Shown: positions 44,282 to 53,850 of the stretch, piece after piece
Layout of the letters: the number at the start of each line of letters is the position of its first letter
How positions within the stretch are numbered: the stretch's first letter is position 1
NCBI RefSeq assembly: GCF_024347475.1
Contig: NZ_AP025488.1
Coordinates: 806,001-870,000, forward strand
Source of the DNA: Vibrio fortis
GTDB lineage: Bacteria > Pseudomonadota > Gammaproteobacteria > Enterobacterales > Vibrionaceae
Length of the DNA stretch: 64,000 nucleotides
Direction: 5' to 3'
The notes under the pieces: generated by a model
What the model was told of the DNA's origin: nothing
Seen by the model: only the letters and a program-made list of their open reading frames with translations
The model's database searches: none
Program-made: the position numbers and the translations under genes

Positions 44282-44796
44282 TTATGGCCTTTAAATTTAT
44301 TGAGCGATTTCTCGCGAGTCAGTTGGTACCAATGGATTTGTCGTGTTGTTCTTCTAGACATAATGTGCCTCGTGTTTATTACAATAATATTGAGATTAAC
44401 CAGATAGTTTTACGGCGATCAGTGGATCAGTTGTGCGAAACCAAATGGGATGTTTGGACAAAAAATGACGCTATTGAATGACTATCGAAGTAAAGCTGAC
44501 GCAGAGATGGTGTAACGATGTATCGTGAACTGTCTTTGTGGGAACTTGGACTGGGATGTTGCATTAACAGCTCATGTTTTGAGCCAGATGGCGTAATATA
44601 CGCCTCGTTTTTTATATTTCAAGCATTATTTCGAACATTTTCAAAATAAATACTGCGATTTTTCCTATGTAAATACGTTGAGTGCATGTTTCGCATAAAT
44701 ATTATTTGTTCTTCACAGAAAAGTCGCCAGTAATTTCTATACTGATCATTAGGTTATAGATAAATCTAATTCGTATGAGTGATTAAGGATTATTGA

Positions 44797-45603
44797 ATGA
44801 AGTGGATTGGTGCTTTGCTAGCCGCAAGCTGTTCTTGCAGTGTGTGGGCTAATGTTGAACAGTTTGTACGTTATCAATATCAGGATCAAGTGAGTTACGG
44901 CCTACTAAAAGGGGATACGATCACTCCGGTAAAAGGGGATCTTTTCGCGGAACACAGTTTATCTGATAAATCTGTTGCGCTTGCTGATGTTGAAGTATTG
45001 CTTCCGACAAAACCTGAGAAAGTGTTCGCAGTGGGTATGAATTTTCGCAGTCACGCGGCTTCTCATCCTGATCTTCCTCCTCCTATGTTTCTCAAACTTC
45101 CGTCTTCTCTGATCCTTTCAGGGCAACCCATTCATGCGCCATTTGATGCGCGTAACGTGCACTATGAAGGAGAGTTAGTGTTGGTGATTGGTAAGACGCT
45201 GCACAAAGCGGATCAAGAAGAGGCAGAAGCTGGGATATTTGGCGTGACGGTTGGTAACGACCTTACAGAGCGTTCATGGCAGGGCAGTGACCTTCAATGG
45301 CTTAGAGCGAAAGCGTCTGATGGTTTTGGACCCATCGCCAAAACCATATCACGTGGGGTTGATTACAATAATGTTGAATTGACCACCAAGCTCAATGGAA
45401 CGGTTGTCCAACAAGAAAACACGACCTTTATGATTCATAGTCCTAAGAAAGTGGTGAGTTATCTCAGCCATTATTTCACTCTGAAACCGGGTGATTTGAT
45501 CTTTATGGGGACGCCGGGTAAGACTAAGGCGCTTAAAGATGGCGATATGGTGTCTGTCAGTATTAAAGGCGTAGGAGAAGTCTCTAATACGATCTATTTT
45601 TAG
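44797..45603 (+). CDS. FAH-family hydrolase with a signal peptide
   Basis: The 268-residue protein contains a fumarylacetoacetate hydrolase-like domain. The metal ligands are intact: E-x-E in HYEGELVLVIGK near residues 126-137, and the Asp of GVTVGNDLTERSWQ near residue 154. The substrate-side motif KASDGFGPIA and the terminal GTPGKT are also present. Before it stands a signal peptide (MKWIGALLAASCSCSVWA, cleavage near residue 18), which is unusual for this normally cytoplasmic family. AAGGATTATTGA precedes the ATG. Reaction unknown (family members hydrolyse or decarboxylate acylpyruvates). Monocistronic, with a Fur-boxed siderophore cluster downstream. Confidence 0.75.
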   Translation: MKWIGALLAASCSCSVWANVEQFVRYQYQDQVSYGLLKGDTITPVKGDLFAEHSLSDKSVALADVEVLLPTKPEKVFAVGMNFRSHAASHPDLPPPMFLKLPSSLILSGQPIHAPFDARNVHYEGELVLVIGKTLHKADQEEAEAGIFGVTVGNDLTERSWQGSDLQWLRAKASDGFGPIAKTISRGVDYNNVELTTKLNGTVVQQENTTFMIHSPKKVVSYLSHYFTLKPGDLIFMGTPGKTKALKDGDMVSVSIKGVGEVSNTIYF

Positions 45604-45853
45604 CATTATACAATCAATTAGTTAGATTGAATTTACATTGTAAACCGCACTGCGGGTTCCCCACCTAGCTTATTCGGATTTTATCTATTGTTCAGCGAAA
45701 TGAGACCTAAATAATTTGGGTTTTGTTTCGCTTATTTCTTTTCTCGAAAGTTGCCCTGCTCAAGCAAAAGTATGATCACGCGGGCATTATTCTCTTTTGT
45801 AATACTCATATTTACATTTCTAAATGACAAAGTTGTTGTAGGGCATATTTTGC

Positions 45854-45878
45854 GAGAATATAATTGATAATAATTCTC
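45854..45878. promoter_or_regulatory. Probable Fur box before the siderophore ABC operon
   Basis: In the AT-rich 409-base gap, GAGAAT...ATTCTC flank TAATTGATAATAATT, close to the Fur 7-1-7 pattern (TGATAAT-A-TTATCA type). It lies about 135 bases before the vctP ATG, consistent with iron repression. Confidence 0.5.
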
Positions 45879-46012
45879 AGTTGCGTTACAAATTTGTTGT
45901 CAAGTTAATGACATACTTTAACTAATCGTTATCTCGCAGTTGTACGGTGAATTACACGACCATCCTTTTCGTGTGTTTGATAAATAGCCGTCATAACAGC
46001 AAAGGAATAAAA

Positions 46013-46948
46013 ATGAACAAAATACTTAACTCAGCTCGTAAGCTGGTGACTGGCTTAACTCTGGTTTTGGCGTCGTCTGTACTGATGACAGCTCACGCAA
46101 AAACAGTGACGGTAGAACACATTAAAGGCACTACAGAAGTCTCTGGTGTACCTCAGCGTGTTGTTGTTCTTGGTCACGGTAGCTTAGATGTATTAGATCA
46201 AATCGGTGTCGCTCCGGTGGGTGCTTCACATTCACTATTGCCAGATTATTTACAGTCTTACCTAAAAACGACCAAGAATACGGGCTCTCTAAGTGAACCT
46301 GACTTCGAAGCGATCTACATGCTCAAGCCGGACCTGATCATTGCAGAAAATCGCATGCTTAAGGTGTACGAGCAACTCGCTCAAATTGCTCCAACCGTTA
46401 TGTTCTATGTCGAGGGTGACAAATACTGGGCAGATACGCAGAAAAACTGGCGTACAATGGGTGAGATTTTTGAAAAGCAATCTCAAGTTGAAGCTCTGAT
46501 TGAAAAGACTCAACAGCAGATTTCGGCAGTCAATGCGAAGGTCACTCAAGATGAAACAACGGCAATGATGCTCATGAACAACGGTAGCAATATTGCGATG
46601 TTCAACAAAGGCAGCCGTTTCTCTATTATTTTTGATGACTTTGGATTTGTTGAATCTAAGAGTGCGAAAGTAGCGCCGATCAAAGGCAGCCACGGTAACC
46701 TTATCTCTTTTGAATACATCGCTGATGCGAAACCAGAAGTCATTTACGTACTTGACCGCGAGCAGGCGATTGGCCGATCTGAAGGTCGCGCTAAGCAATT
46801 GTTCGACAATGCATTAGTGGCAGAAACTCCAGCCGCTAAGCTAGATAACATTGTGTTTATCGATTCTAGTGCGTGGTACTTGGCAGGTGGTGGTGTAACA
46901 GCAACTCAACGTATGCTGAATGACATCGACCGTACAGTTAAGCAATAA
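46013..46948 (+). CDS. vctP: VctP-like siderophore-binding protein
   Basis: The 311-residue periplasmic binding protein of the FepB/FatB type has a signal peptide (residues 1-29, ending AHAK). Family segments follow: GTTEVSGVPQRVVVLGHGSL, FEAIYMLKPDLIIAENRM and SWYLAGGGVTATQRMLNDI near the end (with Ala in place of Ser in SSAWYL). In V. cholerae VctP captures vibriobactin and enterobactin; relatives bind petrobactin or anguibactin. The ATG at 46013 follows AAAGGAATAAAA. A hairpin separates it from the permeases. Confidence 0.85.
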   Translation: MNKILNSARKLVTGLTLVLASSVLMTAHAKTVTVEHIKGTTEVSGVPQRVVVLGHGSLDVLDQIGVAPVGASHSLLPDYLQSYLKTTKNTGSLSEPDFEAIYMLKPDLIIAENRMLKVYEQLAQIAPTVMFYVEGDKYWADTQKNWRTMGEIFEKQSQVEALIEKTQQQISAVNAKVTQDETTAMMLMNNGSNIAMFNKGSRFSIIFDDFGFVESKSAKVAPIKGSHGNLISFEYIADAKPEVIYVLDREQAIGRSEGRAKQLFDNALVAETPAAKLDNIVFIDSSAWYLAGGGVTATQRMLNDIDRTVKQ

Positions 46949-46965
46949 GTCTCCACTTAATTATC

Positions 46966-46998
46966 GGGCTTATAAGTGTTTTGCTTATAAGCCCTTTT
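46966..46998 (+). terminator. Partial terminator between vctP and vctD
   Basis: GGGCTTATAAG pairs with CTTATAAGCCC (11 bp) and four T follow. Placed after the binding-protein gene, it likely lowers expression of the permeases relative to vctP. Confidence 0.7.
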
Positions 46999-47043
46999 GA
47001 ATTTTATACCGGTTAACCCCAACCCTCCTTAGTATTACTTTTT

Positions 47044-47997
47044 ATGTTTAAACCCATTGTTGCCGCCGTCTTTCTCGTCGTGCTGTGCGTAGCTTCTTTG
47101 ATGATCGGTGTTGCTGATATCAGCTTCAGTGATTTTTTTAGCGGAAGTGACCACGCCAACTCTATTTATGTTGTAAGCCGAATTCCTCGATTACTCGCTA
47201 TTGTTCTTGCTGGCGCGGGGTTGAGTGTATCAGGGTTAATCATGCAGCAAATTGTACAGAACAAGTTTGCTGCGCCATCGACGATGGGCACCATTGATTG
47301 TGCAATGCTTGGCTATATTGTTGGTTTGGTTCTGTTAGGCAGCGCTGCGCAATGGCATTACTTGGGGTTCATTTTTACGTTCGCTGTGTTGGGTACCATG
47401 CTGTTGGTGCGCTTCCTACAGCATTTGAAGTTTAAGAATGCGGTATTAGTGCCTTTGATTGGCATCATGTATGGCAATGTTGTTTCTTCTCTCACCACTT
47501 TCATTGCTTATAAGTACGACTTAGTTCAAACGATGTCGGCGTGGACGATGGCGAACTTTGCAAGTGTTCTACAAGGTAGCTATGAGATTCTTTATCTAGC
47601 CGTACCTGCTTGTATCTTGGCATACATTTTTGCTAGCCAGTTTAGTGCGGCGAGCATTGGTGAGAGCTTTGCTCGCAATATCGGTTTGAACTACCAGAAA
47701 ATCGTCTTTATCGGTGTCGCGCTGGTGGCGGTGTGTGCTTCATCGGTAGTGATGATCGTGGGGGTTATTCCCTTTCTTGGTTTGATTGTGCCAAACATTG
47801 TCTCGTTGATAATGGGGGACAATATGAAGAAGATCCTACCTTGGACGGCGTACTGGGGCGTGATCTTGGTATTGGCGTGTGACCTGCTCGCTAGGGTGAT
47901 TATTTTCCCTTATGAAATTCCGATCTCTATGGTTATTAGTGTCTTCGGTGGTTTGATTTTCATTTTCCTAATCCTGAGAGACAAGTCCAATGCGTGA
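47044..47997 (+). CDS. vctD: VctD-like siderophore ABC permease
   Basis: The 317-residue FecCD-type permease has about nine to ten helices and the family signature ISMVISVFGGLIFIFLILRD near the C-terminus. It pairs with the next permease as a heterodimer for ferric siderophore import. Its stop overlaps the vctG start by eight bases. No clear ribosome site; translation may depend on upstream mRNA. Confidence 0.85.
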   Translation: MFKPIVAAVFLVVLCVASLMIGVADISFSDFFSGSDHANSIYVVSRIPRLLAIVLAGAGLSVSGLIMQQIVQNKFAAPSTMGTIDCAMLGYIVGLVLLGSAAQWHYLGFIFTFAVLGTMLLVRFLQHLKFKNAVLVPLIGIMYGNVVSSLTTFIAYKYDLVQTMSAWTMANFASVLQGSYEILYLAVPACILAYIFASQFSAASIGESFARNIGLNYQKIVFIGVALVAVCASSVVMIVGVIPFLGLIVPNIVSLIMGDNMKKILPWTAYWGVILVLACDLLARVIIFPYEIPISMVISVFGGLIFIFLILRDKSNA

Positions 47998-48940
47998 TTC
48001 CATTAAAATGGCGCTATTAGCCGTTGTCTGTATTGTCATGATCGCTGTGTTTATTGGGCAGGGGGTAACATGGGACAACTACGAGTTTTTCCTAAAGTTG
48101 CGTACACCGAAAATGTTGTCAATCGTATTGGCCGCGATTGCTATTTCGACATCATCTTTGGTTTTCCAAACGATTACCAACAACCGCATTCTGACACCTT
48201 CGATTTTGGGTTTTGATAACCTGTACATGTTAGTTCAAGTCTCACTGCTGTTTGTATTTGGTAGCCTTAGCTTTTGGGTGGTCGATGCCGTCGCGAACTT
48301 TACACTTTCCGTGTGCATCATGGTGCTCTTCTCATTCGGTTTGTTCCATTTCTACTTCAAGAGTAAACGCAACAATGTGTTCACGCTGCTCCTCATCGGT
48401 ATTGTTTGTGGCAGCGTTTTCGGTAGCTTGTCGAATTTTCTAGCGATGACCATCGATCCGAATGAGTTTGCGGTGTTGCAGAACGTGATGTTTGCAAGCT
48501 TCAACAATGTTAAAGGGGAACTGGTTTACCTAAGTGCTATTCCGCTTGGCTTATGTTTGTTTGCTTTGTGGTGGATGGCTCCGAAGCTTGATGTGTTATG
48601 GCTGGGTGTCGACAATGCAACCAGTTTGGGAGTGAATACCAAACGTCTAACACAGGGCATCTTGGTTATTGTGTCGATTATGGTGGCGGTCTCTACGGCG
48701 CTAGTCGGCCCTGTACTGTTTTTTGGATTGATTACCGTCAGTTTGGCTCGTCAGATGTTTAAATCCTATCAACATCGAGTGCTGATTGTTGCGAGCAGCT
48801 TGCTTGCAGTCGCGTTGCTGGTTTCTGGACAATGGTTCGTCGAAAAAGTGATGAGTTTTGAAACCACGGTGAGCGTCATCATCAACCTAGTGGGTGGTTT
48901 GTATTTTATGTTCTTGTTGTTACGCACCAGAATTCAATAA
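47990..48940 (+). CDS. vctG: VctG-like siderophore ABC permease
   Basis: This is the second FecCD permease, 316 residues with about ten helices. The segment SVIINLVGGLYFMFLLLRTR at the C-terminus and NRILTPSILGFDNLYMLVQ near residues 62-80 match the FatC/VctG group. It overlaps vctD and is followed by the ATPase after 12 bases. Confidence 0.85.
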   Translation: MRDSIKMALLAVVCIVMIAVFIGQGVTWDNYEFFLKLRTPKMLSIVLAAIAISTSSLVFQTITNNRILTPSILGFDNLYMLVQVSLLFVFGSLSFWVVDAVANFTLSVCIMVLFSFGLFHFYFKSKRNNVFTLLLIGIVCGSVFGSLSNFLAMTIDPNEFAVLQNVMFASFNNVKGELVYLSAIPLGLCLFALWWMAPKLDVLWLGVDNATSLGVNTKRLTQGILVIVSIMVAVSTALVGPVLFFGLITVSLARQMFKSYQHRVLIVASSLLAVALLVSGQWFVEKVMSFETTVSVIINLVGGLYFMFLLLRTRIQ

Positions 48941-48952
48941 AGGTAGTGAGAA

Positions 48953-49717
48953 GTGATTAAGTTAACAGGTTTAAGTAAGAAGTATGGCAAGACAACCGTT
49001 GTTGATGACGCCAGTGCACTGTTTCCAAAAGGAGAGGTGACTTCTATTATTGGCCCGAACGGTGCGGGGAAAAGTACGCTACTTTCTATGGCGAGTCGTC
49101 TTACAGACAGTGATGCCGGCGAAGTCCTAATTGGCGATAAACTCCTTGCTGAATGGGACACCAAAGAGCTTGCAAAGCATCTTGCTGTATTAAGACAGTC
49201 GAACAACATCAATATGCGCTTTACTGTGCGCGAACTTGTCTGCTTTGGGCGTTTCCCTCATTCACAAGGCAGAATGCAAGATAATGACCATAAGGTGGTG
49301 GACACGGCTCTAGAACATTTGGGTATTACCGATATCCAAGATAAGTATCTCGACCAATTGAGTGGTGGTCAGCGTCAGATGGCGTTTATCGCTATGGTAG
49401 TGGCGCAAGATACTGACTATGTCTTCTTAGATGAGCCGCTGAACAATCTTGATATCAAGCACTCCGTTGAGATTATGCAGACTCTGCGCCGTTTAGCGCA
49501 TGAGTTTAATAAAGCGGTAGTGATTGTTATCCATGACATTAACTTTGCTTCGAGCTACTCGGATAACATTGTCGCAATGAAACGTGGGCAGGTGATAAAA
49601 GCGGGCAAAGTAAGCGAAGTTGTCGACAAGGAAATTATGGAGTCTATCTATGAGATTCCATTTGAGATCCGCGAATTTGATGGTGTGAAGATCTGTATGT
49701 ATTACTCAGGCCGATAA
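48953..49717 (+). CDS. vctC: VctC-like siderophore ABC ATPase (GTG start)
   Basis: The 254-residue ATPase has Walker A GPNGAGKST, signature LSGGQRQMAFIAMVVAQ, Walker B DYVFLDEPLNNLD and H-loop VIVIHDINFAS. The start is a GTG after AAAGGTAGTGAGA. It completes the vctPDGC operon and is followed by a strong terminator. No outer-membrane TonB-dependent receptor is in the window, so that partner is elsewhere. Confidence 0.87.
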   Translation: MIKLTGLSKKYGKTTVVDDASALFPKGEVTSIIGPNGAGKSTLLSMASRLTDSDAGEVLIGDKLLAEWDTKELAKHLAVLRQSNNINMRFTVRELVCFGRFPHSQGRMQDNDHKVVDTALEHLGITDIQDKYLDQLSGGQRQMAFIAMVVAQDTDYVFLDEPLNNLDIKHSVEIMQTLRRLAHEFNKAVVIVIHDINFASSYSDNIVAMKRGQVIKAGKVSEVVDKEIMESIYEIPFEIREFDGVKICMYYSGR

Positions 49718-49749
49718 CGCCAGCGATTAAAAGATTCAAAAAACGAGGT

Positions 49750-49776
49750 AGAGCGCCAGTGTTAGGCGCTCTTTTT
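49750..49776 (+). terminator. Rho-independent terminator of the siderophore operon
   Basis: AGAGCGCC pairs with GGCGCTCT around a seven-base loop, followed by T. Confidence 0.85.
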
Positions 49777-49948
49777 GTTAGGAAAAGTACTCTATCTATA
49801 AGTTGATAAGTGAGAGGTAAGTCTTTCTCGTGGTTTGCATTTGTCAGTTTGAAGCGTTCTAATGGATTAGATATGCAGCTTGTTTTATTTCTCTCGTCAA
49901 GAGAGCTATCAAGCGATACCAAATTCAGGATGAGTTCGAGAACTGTCA

Positions 49949-50923
49949 ATGGACCTAAAAAAGTTTGATCAATTTTTAGAATTGTTAGATGCAGAGCAGC
50001 GAGTCATTATTCAGGCCCATGATTTCCCCGATCATGATGCGATCGCGTCGGCCTTTGCAATGGCGTATATTCTGACGCAAAAAGGCTTTCGTCCTTTTCT
50101 TTCCTACCAAGGCTTTATTGACCGCGTCTCACTCCACAATTTGATCGGTTGGTTAGATATTCCGATCGTAAATTCGCACCAACTCGATTTAAAACCCAGC
50201 GACAAAATCATTGTGGTTGATGGTTGTATTGGGGAGGAGAACATCACCGATTTACCCGGTTTAGAAGTGGCGGTGATTGATCACCATGAGGTTAAGGTAC
50301 CAAGTTATGTTTGGTACTCAGATGTGCGACCTAATTATGGTTCGACGGCAACGATCATGGTGGACTACTTCAATTACTACAATATTAAAATTCCGAAGAA
50401 GATCGCAACCGCGCTGCTTGTGGGTTTGACGTTTAATACTGATAGCTTTACGAAATCGATAGGTGAGATGGACATTAAGGCACTATTTCAATTGCAGAGA
50501 CGTGCCGATATGGTGACTGTGAATGGAATATGTCGAAATCAAATTGAGTATAAAGAACTTCGTTATTTTGACTCAATGCTTGCCACAATGAAGCGGGACA
50601 AAAACAGCGCTTTTGCTATTGCACCTGAGGGTTGCCCTGAGAATATGCTTGGGGTATTGGGGGACTTTCTGTTGACCGTCGATGAAATCGATGTGGTTGT
50701 GTTGAGTGCGCGATCTTATCAAAGGACGTTTGTGTCACTTCGTTCTGAGTGTCAGGAGAATGATGTTGCTGAGGTGGTACGACAGGCGTTGAATGACCGT
50801 GGTATTGGCTATGGCGGAGGTCGCGCTCACAAGGCTGGTGGTGTCATTAACCAACGATTCAGAATGGCTGATGAGCTCGCCTACCTTTATGAATTGATTC
50901 GGCCTCGGCTGACACTCGGATAG
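49949..50923 (+). CDS. DHH-family phosphoesterase (NrnA-like)
   Basis: The 324-residue protein shows DHH motif I as HDFPDHDAIASAF near residues 25-37, the aspartate of VVDGCIGEENITDL, the name-giving DHH in VAVIDHHEVKVP, and a C-terminal DHHA1 domain ending GYGGGRAHKAGGVI. Family members are oligoribonucleases or pAp phosphatases needing Mn2+. The GGG motif has Arg-Ala-His where GGGH is usual, a minor variation. Monocistronic, with terminators on both sides. Substrate not predictable between RNA dinucleotides and pAp. Confidence 0.82.
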   Translation: MDLKKFDQFLELLDAEQRVIIQAHDFPDHDAIASAFAMAYILTQKGFRPFLSYQGFIDRVSLHNLIGWLDIPIVNSHQLDLKPSDKIIVVDGCIGEENITDLPGLEVAVIDHHEVKVPSYVWYSDVRPNYGSTATIMVDYFNYYNIKIPKKIATALLVGLTFNTDSFTKSIGEMDIKALFQLQRRADMVTVNGICRNQIEYKELRYFDSMLATMKRDKNSAFAIAPEGCPENMLGVLGDFLLTVDEIDVVVLSARSYQRTFVSLRSECQENDVAEVVRQALNDRGIGYGGGRAHKAGGVINQRFRMADELAYLYELIRPRLTLG

Positions 50924-50942
50924 TATTGCAACGATGATATCA

Positions 50943-50975
50943 AAATGCCCTATAAACTAATTGGATAGGGCATTT
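50943..50975. terminator. Bidirectional terminator between the DHH and MATE genes
   Basis: The 11-bp stem AAATGCCCTAT/ATAGGGCATTT is shared by the two convergent genes. Confidence 0.75.
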
Positions 50976-51004
50976 ATGTAGATAGAAGTGGCATGCGCTC
51001 CTAT

Positions 51005-52363
51005 CTAGTCATACATCAACTCTTTCGCTTTTTCTTCATCAAACTCGTTTAATGACTTCCTGGCAAGATGCCTAAACGGCAGCGCTTTGACTATCTCTTC
51101 GAAAGGCTGGATTGCGAACGCCCAGAAGATAGAGCCATCAAAACCGAAGATAATCAATGCACATAGCGGTATTGAGGTGATCCATTGACCGGTAAAATTA
51201 ATTTTGAATACCGCAGTCGTTTTACCTAGCGCTCTCAATACATGTCCATGAACCGTGTTGTAGCCGCGAACAAAAGGCAAAAAGATGTAGAGCGGGGCGA
51301 TAACGGTCAGAGCGTCATAAGTCGGCTCGTCTAAATCTGGATAGATATCACCAATAAAGAAGCTGAGTGCGACAAAGAAAAACATCGATAGGATGGAAAT
51401 AATAACCGCAATATCGATGCTAGCATCAACGTTCTTTCTTAAGTCCGCCATTTGACGTGACCCAATCGCTTGACTGATGGTGATCGCAGAGGAGTGCGCC
51501 CAAGCGGTGATAAATTGTGTACCAGCGCGTATCCAAGGCATGACTAAGGTAATGGCTACATAGGCGTTAATGTTGAGCTGCGTATAGAGCAGCTGATAAA
51601 TGGTCGCACCGATCGACAGCATGGTGACATTGGCTGCGACAGGGAATATCTCTTTGAAGTGGTTAATGACATTGCGTGAAAAGTTTGTGCCAAACGAATT
51701 GAATGAAACTTCAACACAGTTCTCGAAATGGATGCATAGGTATAGATACACAGTGCGAATGATGATTGCCACCAGACTGCCAATTGCAGCACCTTGGACT
51801 CCTAACCCTTCAAAACTCGACCAGCCATGAATAAACAGATAACTCACAAGTGCGTTGATTGGTAGCTCAATCAGATAACCTCTAAATGGCACCTTTGTTT
51901 TGCCCAATCCGTTAAACAAAGCGATGATCACTTGTGTGATTGCCGTGAATAACACGATGTATTTGGAGAAGCTGAGGTACACGGCAATTTCGTCATGTAG
52001 AGAAGTATCATCGGTTAACGCGCTGATCAGTGAATCGTCGAAAGCGGTTAAAGCCAAGAAAAACAGTAGAGCAGCGCCAAAGTTAATCAACATCCCTGCA
52101 AGAAAAGAGCGTGACAACGTGGCCTGAACGCCAGAACCTACCGCACGGCTTAGCACCAATTGGGTACCGTTGGCGAGCGCCATTTGAATTCCAAGAATAA
52201 ATGCGATTACAGTCGTCGCAATGCCCATAGCAGCAAGTGAAATTTCACCTAATGGAGAGACTAAAAGAGTGTCGATCATTAGCATAGATTGCATTAACAG
52301 GGCGTTAAGAGCTAATGGCCAAGCAAGAGATAGGTTCTTTTTGACGTAAGATTGAGAAAGCAC
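51005..52363 (-). CDS. MATE family efflux transporter (GTG start)
   Basis: The 452-residue multidrug and toxin extrusion protein has 12 hydrophobic helices in two MatE halves. It begins VKKNLSLAWPLALNALLMQS and the second half begins near NHFKEIFPVAANVTMLSIGA. It exchanges cations with Na+ or H+. The start is a GTG at 52363, with GAGG five bases upstream; no suitable ATG is nearby. It lies between the DHH gene and the reverse-strand FadR regulator, and does not clearly belong to the alginate system. Confidence 0.85.
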   Translation of the reverse strand: MLSQSYVKKNLSLAWPLALNALLMQSMLMIDTLLVSPLGEISLAAMGIATTVIAFILGIQMALANGTQLVLSRAVGSGVQATLSRSFLAGMLINFGAALLFFLALTAFDDSLISALTDDTSLHDEIAVYLSFSKYIVLFTAITQVIIALFNGLGKTKVPFRGYLIELPINALVSYLFIHGWSSFEGLGVQGAAIGSLVAIIIRTVYLYLCIHFENCVEVSFNSFGTNFSRNVINHFKEIFPVAANVTMLSIGATIYQLLYTQLNINAYVAITLVMPWIRAGTQFITAWAHSSAITISQAIGSRQMADLRKNVDASIDIAVIISILSMFFFVALSFFIGDIYPDLDEPTYDALTVIAPLYIFLPFVRGYNTVHGHVLRALGKTTAVFKINFTGQWITSIPLCALIIFGFDGSIFWAFAIQPFEEIVKALPFRHLARKSLNEFDEEKAKELMYD

Positions 52364-52456
52364 AGTGACCTCGTAAAGAGCGTACTCATGACATAAACGC
52401 GTTATGCCATGAGCGTTTCAAGTCGGATATATCGGTAAAGTGACGTTGTTTACCAG

Positions 52457-53188
52457 TTATGCTATCGCGACCTGTTTAAGAGGTACTTTGGATAGCTTTT
52501 GGTTATCGTCATTTAACAGGCTTTGAGAAGCTATCCGTGCTCCCTCACTATTCCCTGACATAATGGAGTCATAAATCGCTTTGTGCTCCGCTAAACAGAA
52601 GCGTCCACCTTCTGCAGAATGATCAATAAATTGTCGGAAAATAGCTGACAAGATATTGCCAAACGGAATATAGAATTGGTTACCTGTAGACAGGAATATC
52701 GTGCGGTGGAACAGGTGGTCGTTTACCGTCCAACTTCCATAATCGAAGCCTTCAGCCGCGAGGGTCATTTTTTGGAAGAGAATAGAAAGCTCTTTACGTT
52801 GTTCCACCGTCGCATTTCTAGCTGCAAGCGCACAAGCTTCAGGCTCTATGGCTTTACGAAGGCCTAGGAATTGCGCCAGAAACGGTTTTGTGTCTTCCAG
52901 ATCTTGAATCCAATCGAGGAGTTGTGGGTCTAAAAAGTGCCAGTTAGAACGAGGCATAATGCGTGTGCCTACTTTGGGTTTTGATTCTATAAGCCCTTTC
53001 GCTGACAACAATTTGGTTGATTCTCTCAACGCGGTACGACTTACGCCGAATATTTCACAAAGCTCCATTTCACTGGGTAATTTTTCTTCTTCTTTTAGTT
53101 CACCAGATAGGATTTTGCGGGCGACCTGTCTTGCAACTTGGACATGAATGCGGCGGCTAGAATCTTCCACCAGCGTGAATACGGACAT
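52457..53188 (-). CDS. FadR-subfamily GntR regulator of the alginate locus (copy 1)
   Basis: The 243-residue regulator has an N-terminal winged HTH (VQVARQVARKILSGELKEEE, then EIFGVSRTALRESTKLLSAKGL) and an all-helical FCD ligand domain, with metal-ligand-like histidines in NDHLFHRTIFLST and LAEHKAIYDSIMSGN. It is strongly similar to the divergent regulator at 53851. The ATG at 53188 has AGGTGG five bases upstream; the GTG at 53197 lies inside that site. Most likely it represses alginate genes and is released by a catabolic intermediate such as KDG or DEH. Confidence 0.87.
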   Translation of the reverse strand: MSVFTLVEDSSRRIHVQVARQVARKILSGELKEEEKLPSEMELCEIFGVSRTALRESTKLLSAKGLIESKPKVGTRIMPRSNWHFLDPQLLDWIQDLEDTKPFLAQFLGLRKAIEPEACALAARNATVEQRKELSILFQKMTLAAEGFDYGSWTVNDHLFHRTIFLSTGNQFYIPFGNILSAIFRQFIDHSAEGGRFCLAEHKAIYDSIMSGNSEGARIASQSLLNDDNQKLSKVPLKQVAIA

Positions 53189-53850
53189 GTAAACCACCTA
53201 TTTAAAAAGGGTCAAAGCCAGAGTGAACTGGCCTTGGGTTGTCAGTGCTACGTCGTCGGTGTTCGAAAGGGCAGTCAGTATAAGATGTGATAAAGAGAGT
53301 TAGCTCAACCAAATTCACCATTTCAATATGCTGCTGACCACATTAAATACTCTATGCGAGTATTTAGACGCATCACTGCAAATCATTGAGATGTAATAAG
53401 GACATCTCGGTTATGGCCCTTAACTGGACCTGACGTTGTTGTATAAACGATTAGCGAGTTTTTAATAGACCCAATGAAATATCGCAATTTCGACCGAAAC
53501 ATATGCCGTTAACAAGACTGAGAATATAAAAACAAGCTTTAATTAATAATACAATAGCATGTATTTGAATCAAGCAGTACATGACCAAAATCCACCATAT
53601 ATGGCTATATACGGTGAGAAAGATACATATATGTGACATTAGTCGTACAAAATAAAGCGCTAGATAGAAGTGAGAATCATTATTAAGCTATTAGTTGATG
53701 GGCAATTTTGAGCGTATTATTTGCGTAATCTAATTTATGCTATTTGTTTTGTTTAAATCTGGGACGGAGCGCAGCAACGATATTTGGTAGTTGAATATAT
53801 AAGTGATATAGTAAGGATTAAATAATACATAAATAACAACAAGTGAACTT
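53189..53850. other. AT-rich divergent promoter region between the two FadR regulators
   Basis: These 662 bases hold no gene. They contain a relative of the FadR-type site, TAATAATACAA at 53544-53554 (two mismatches), a GTACAA half-site at 53645-53650, and several TATATA-like stretches. I see no terminator hairpin. Confidence 0.4.

Noticed and set aside
44284..44481. Forward 65-codon frame upstream of the FAH-family gene
   Set aside because: No ribosome site, odd cysteine/arginine mix and no terminator. It starts three bases beyond the reverse-strand small frame that has better support.
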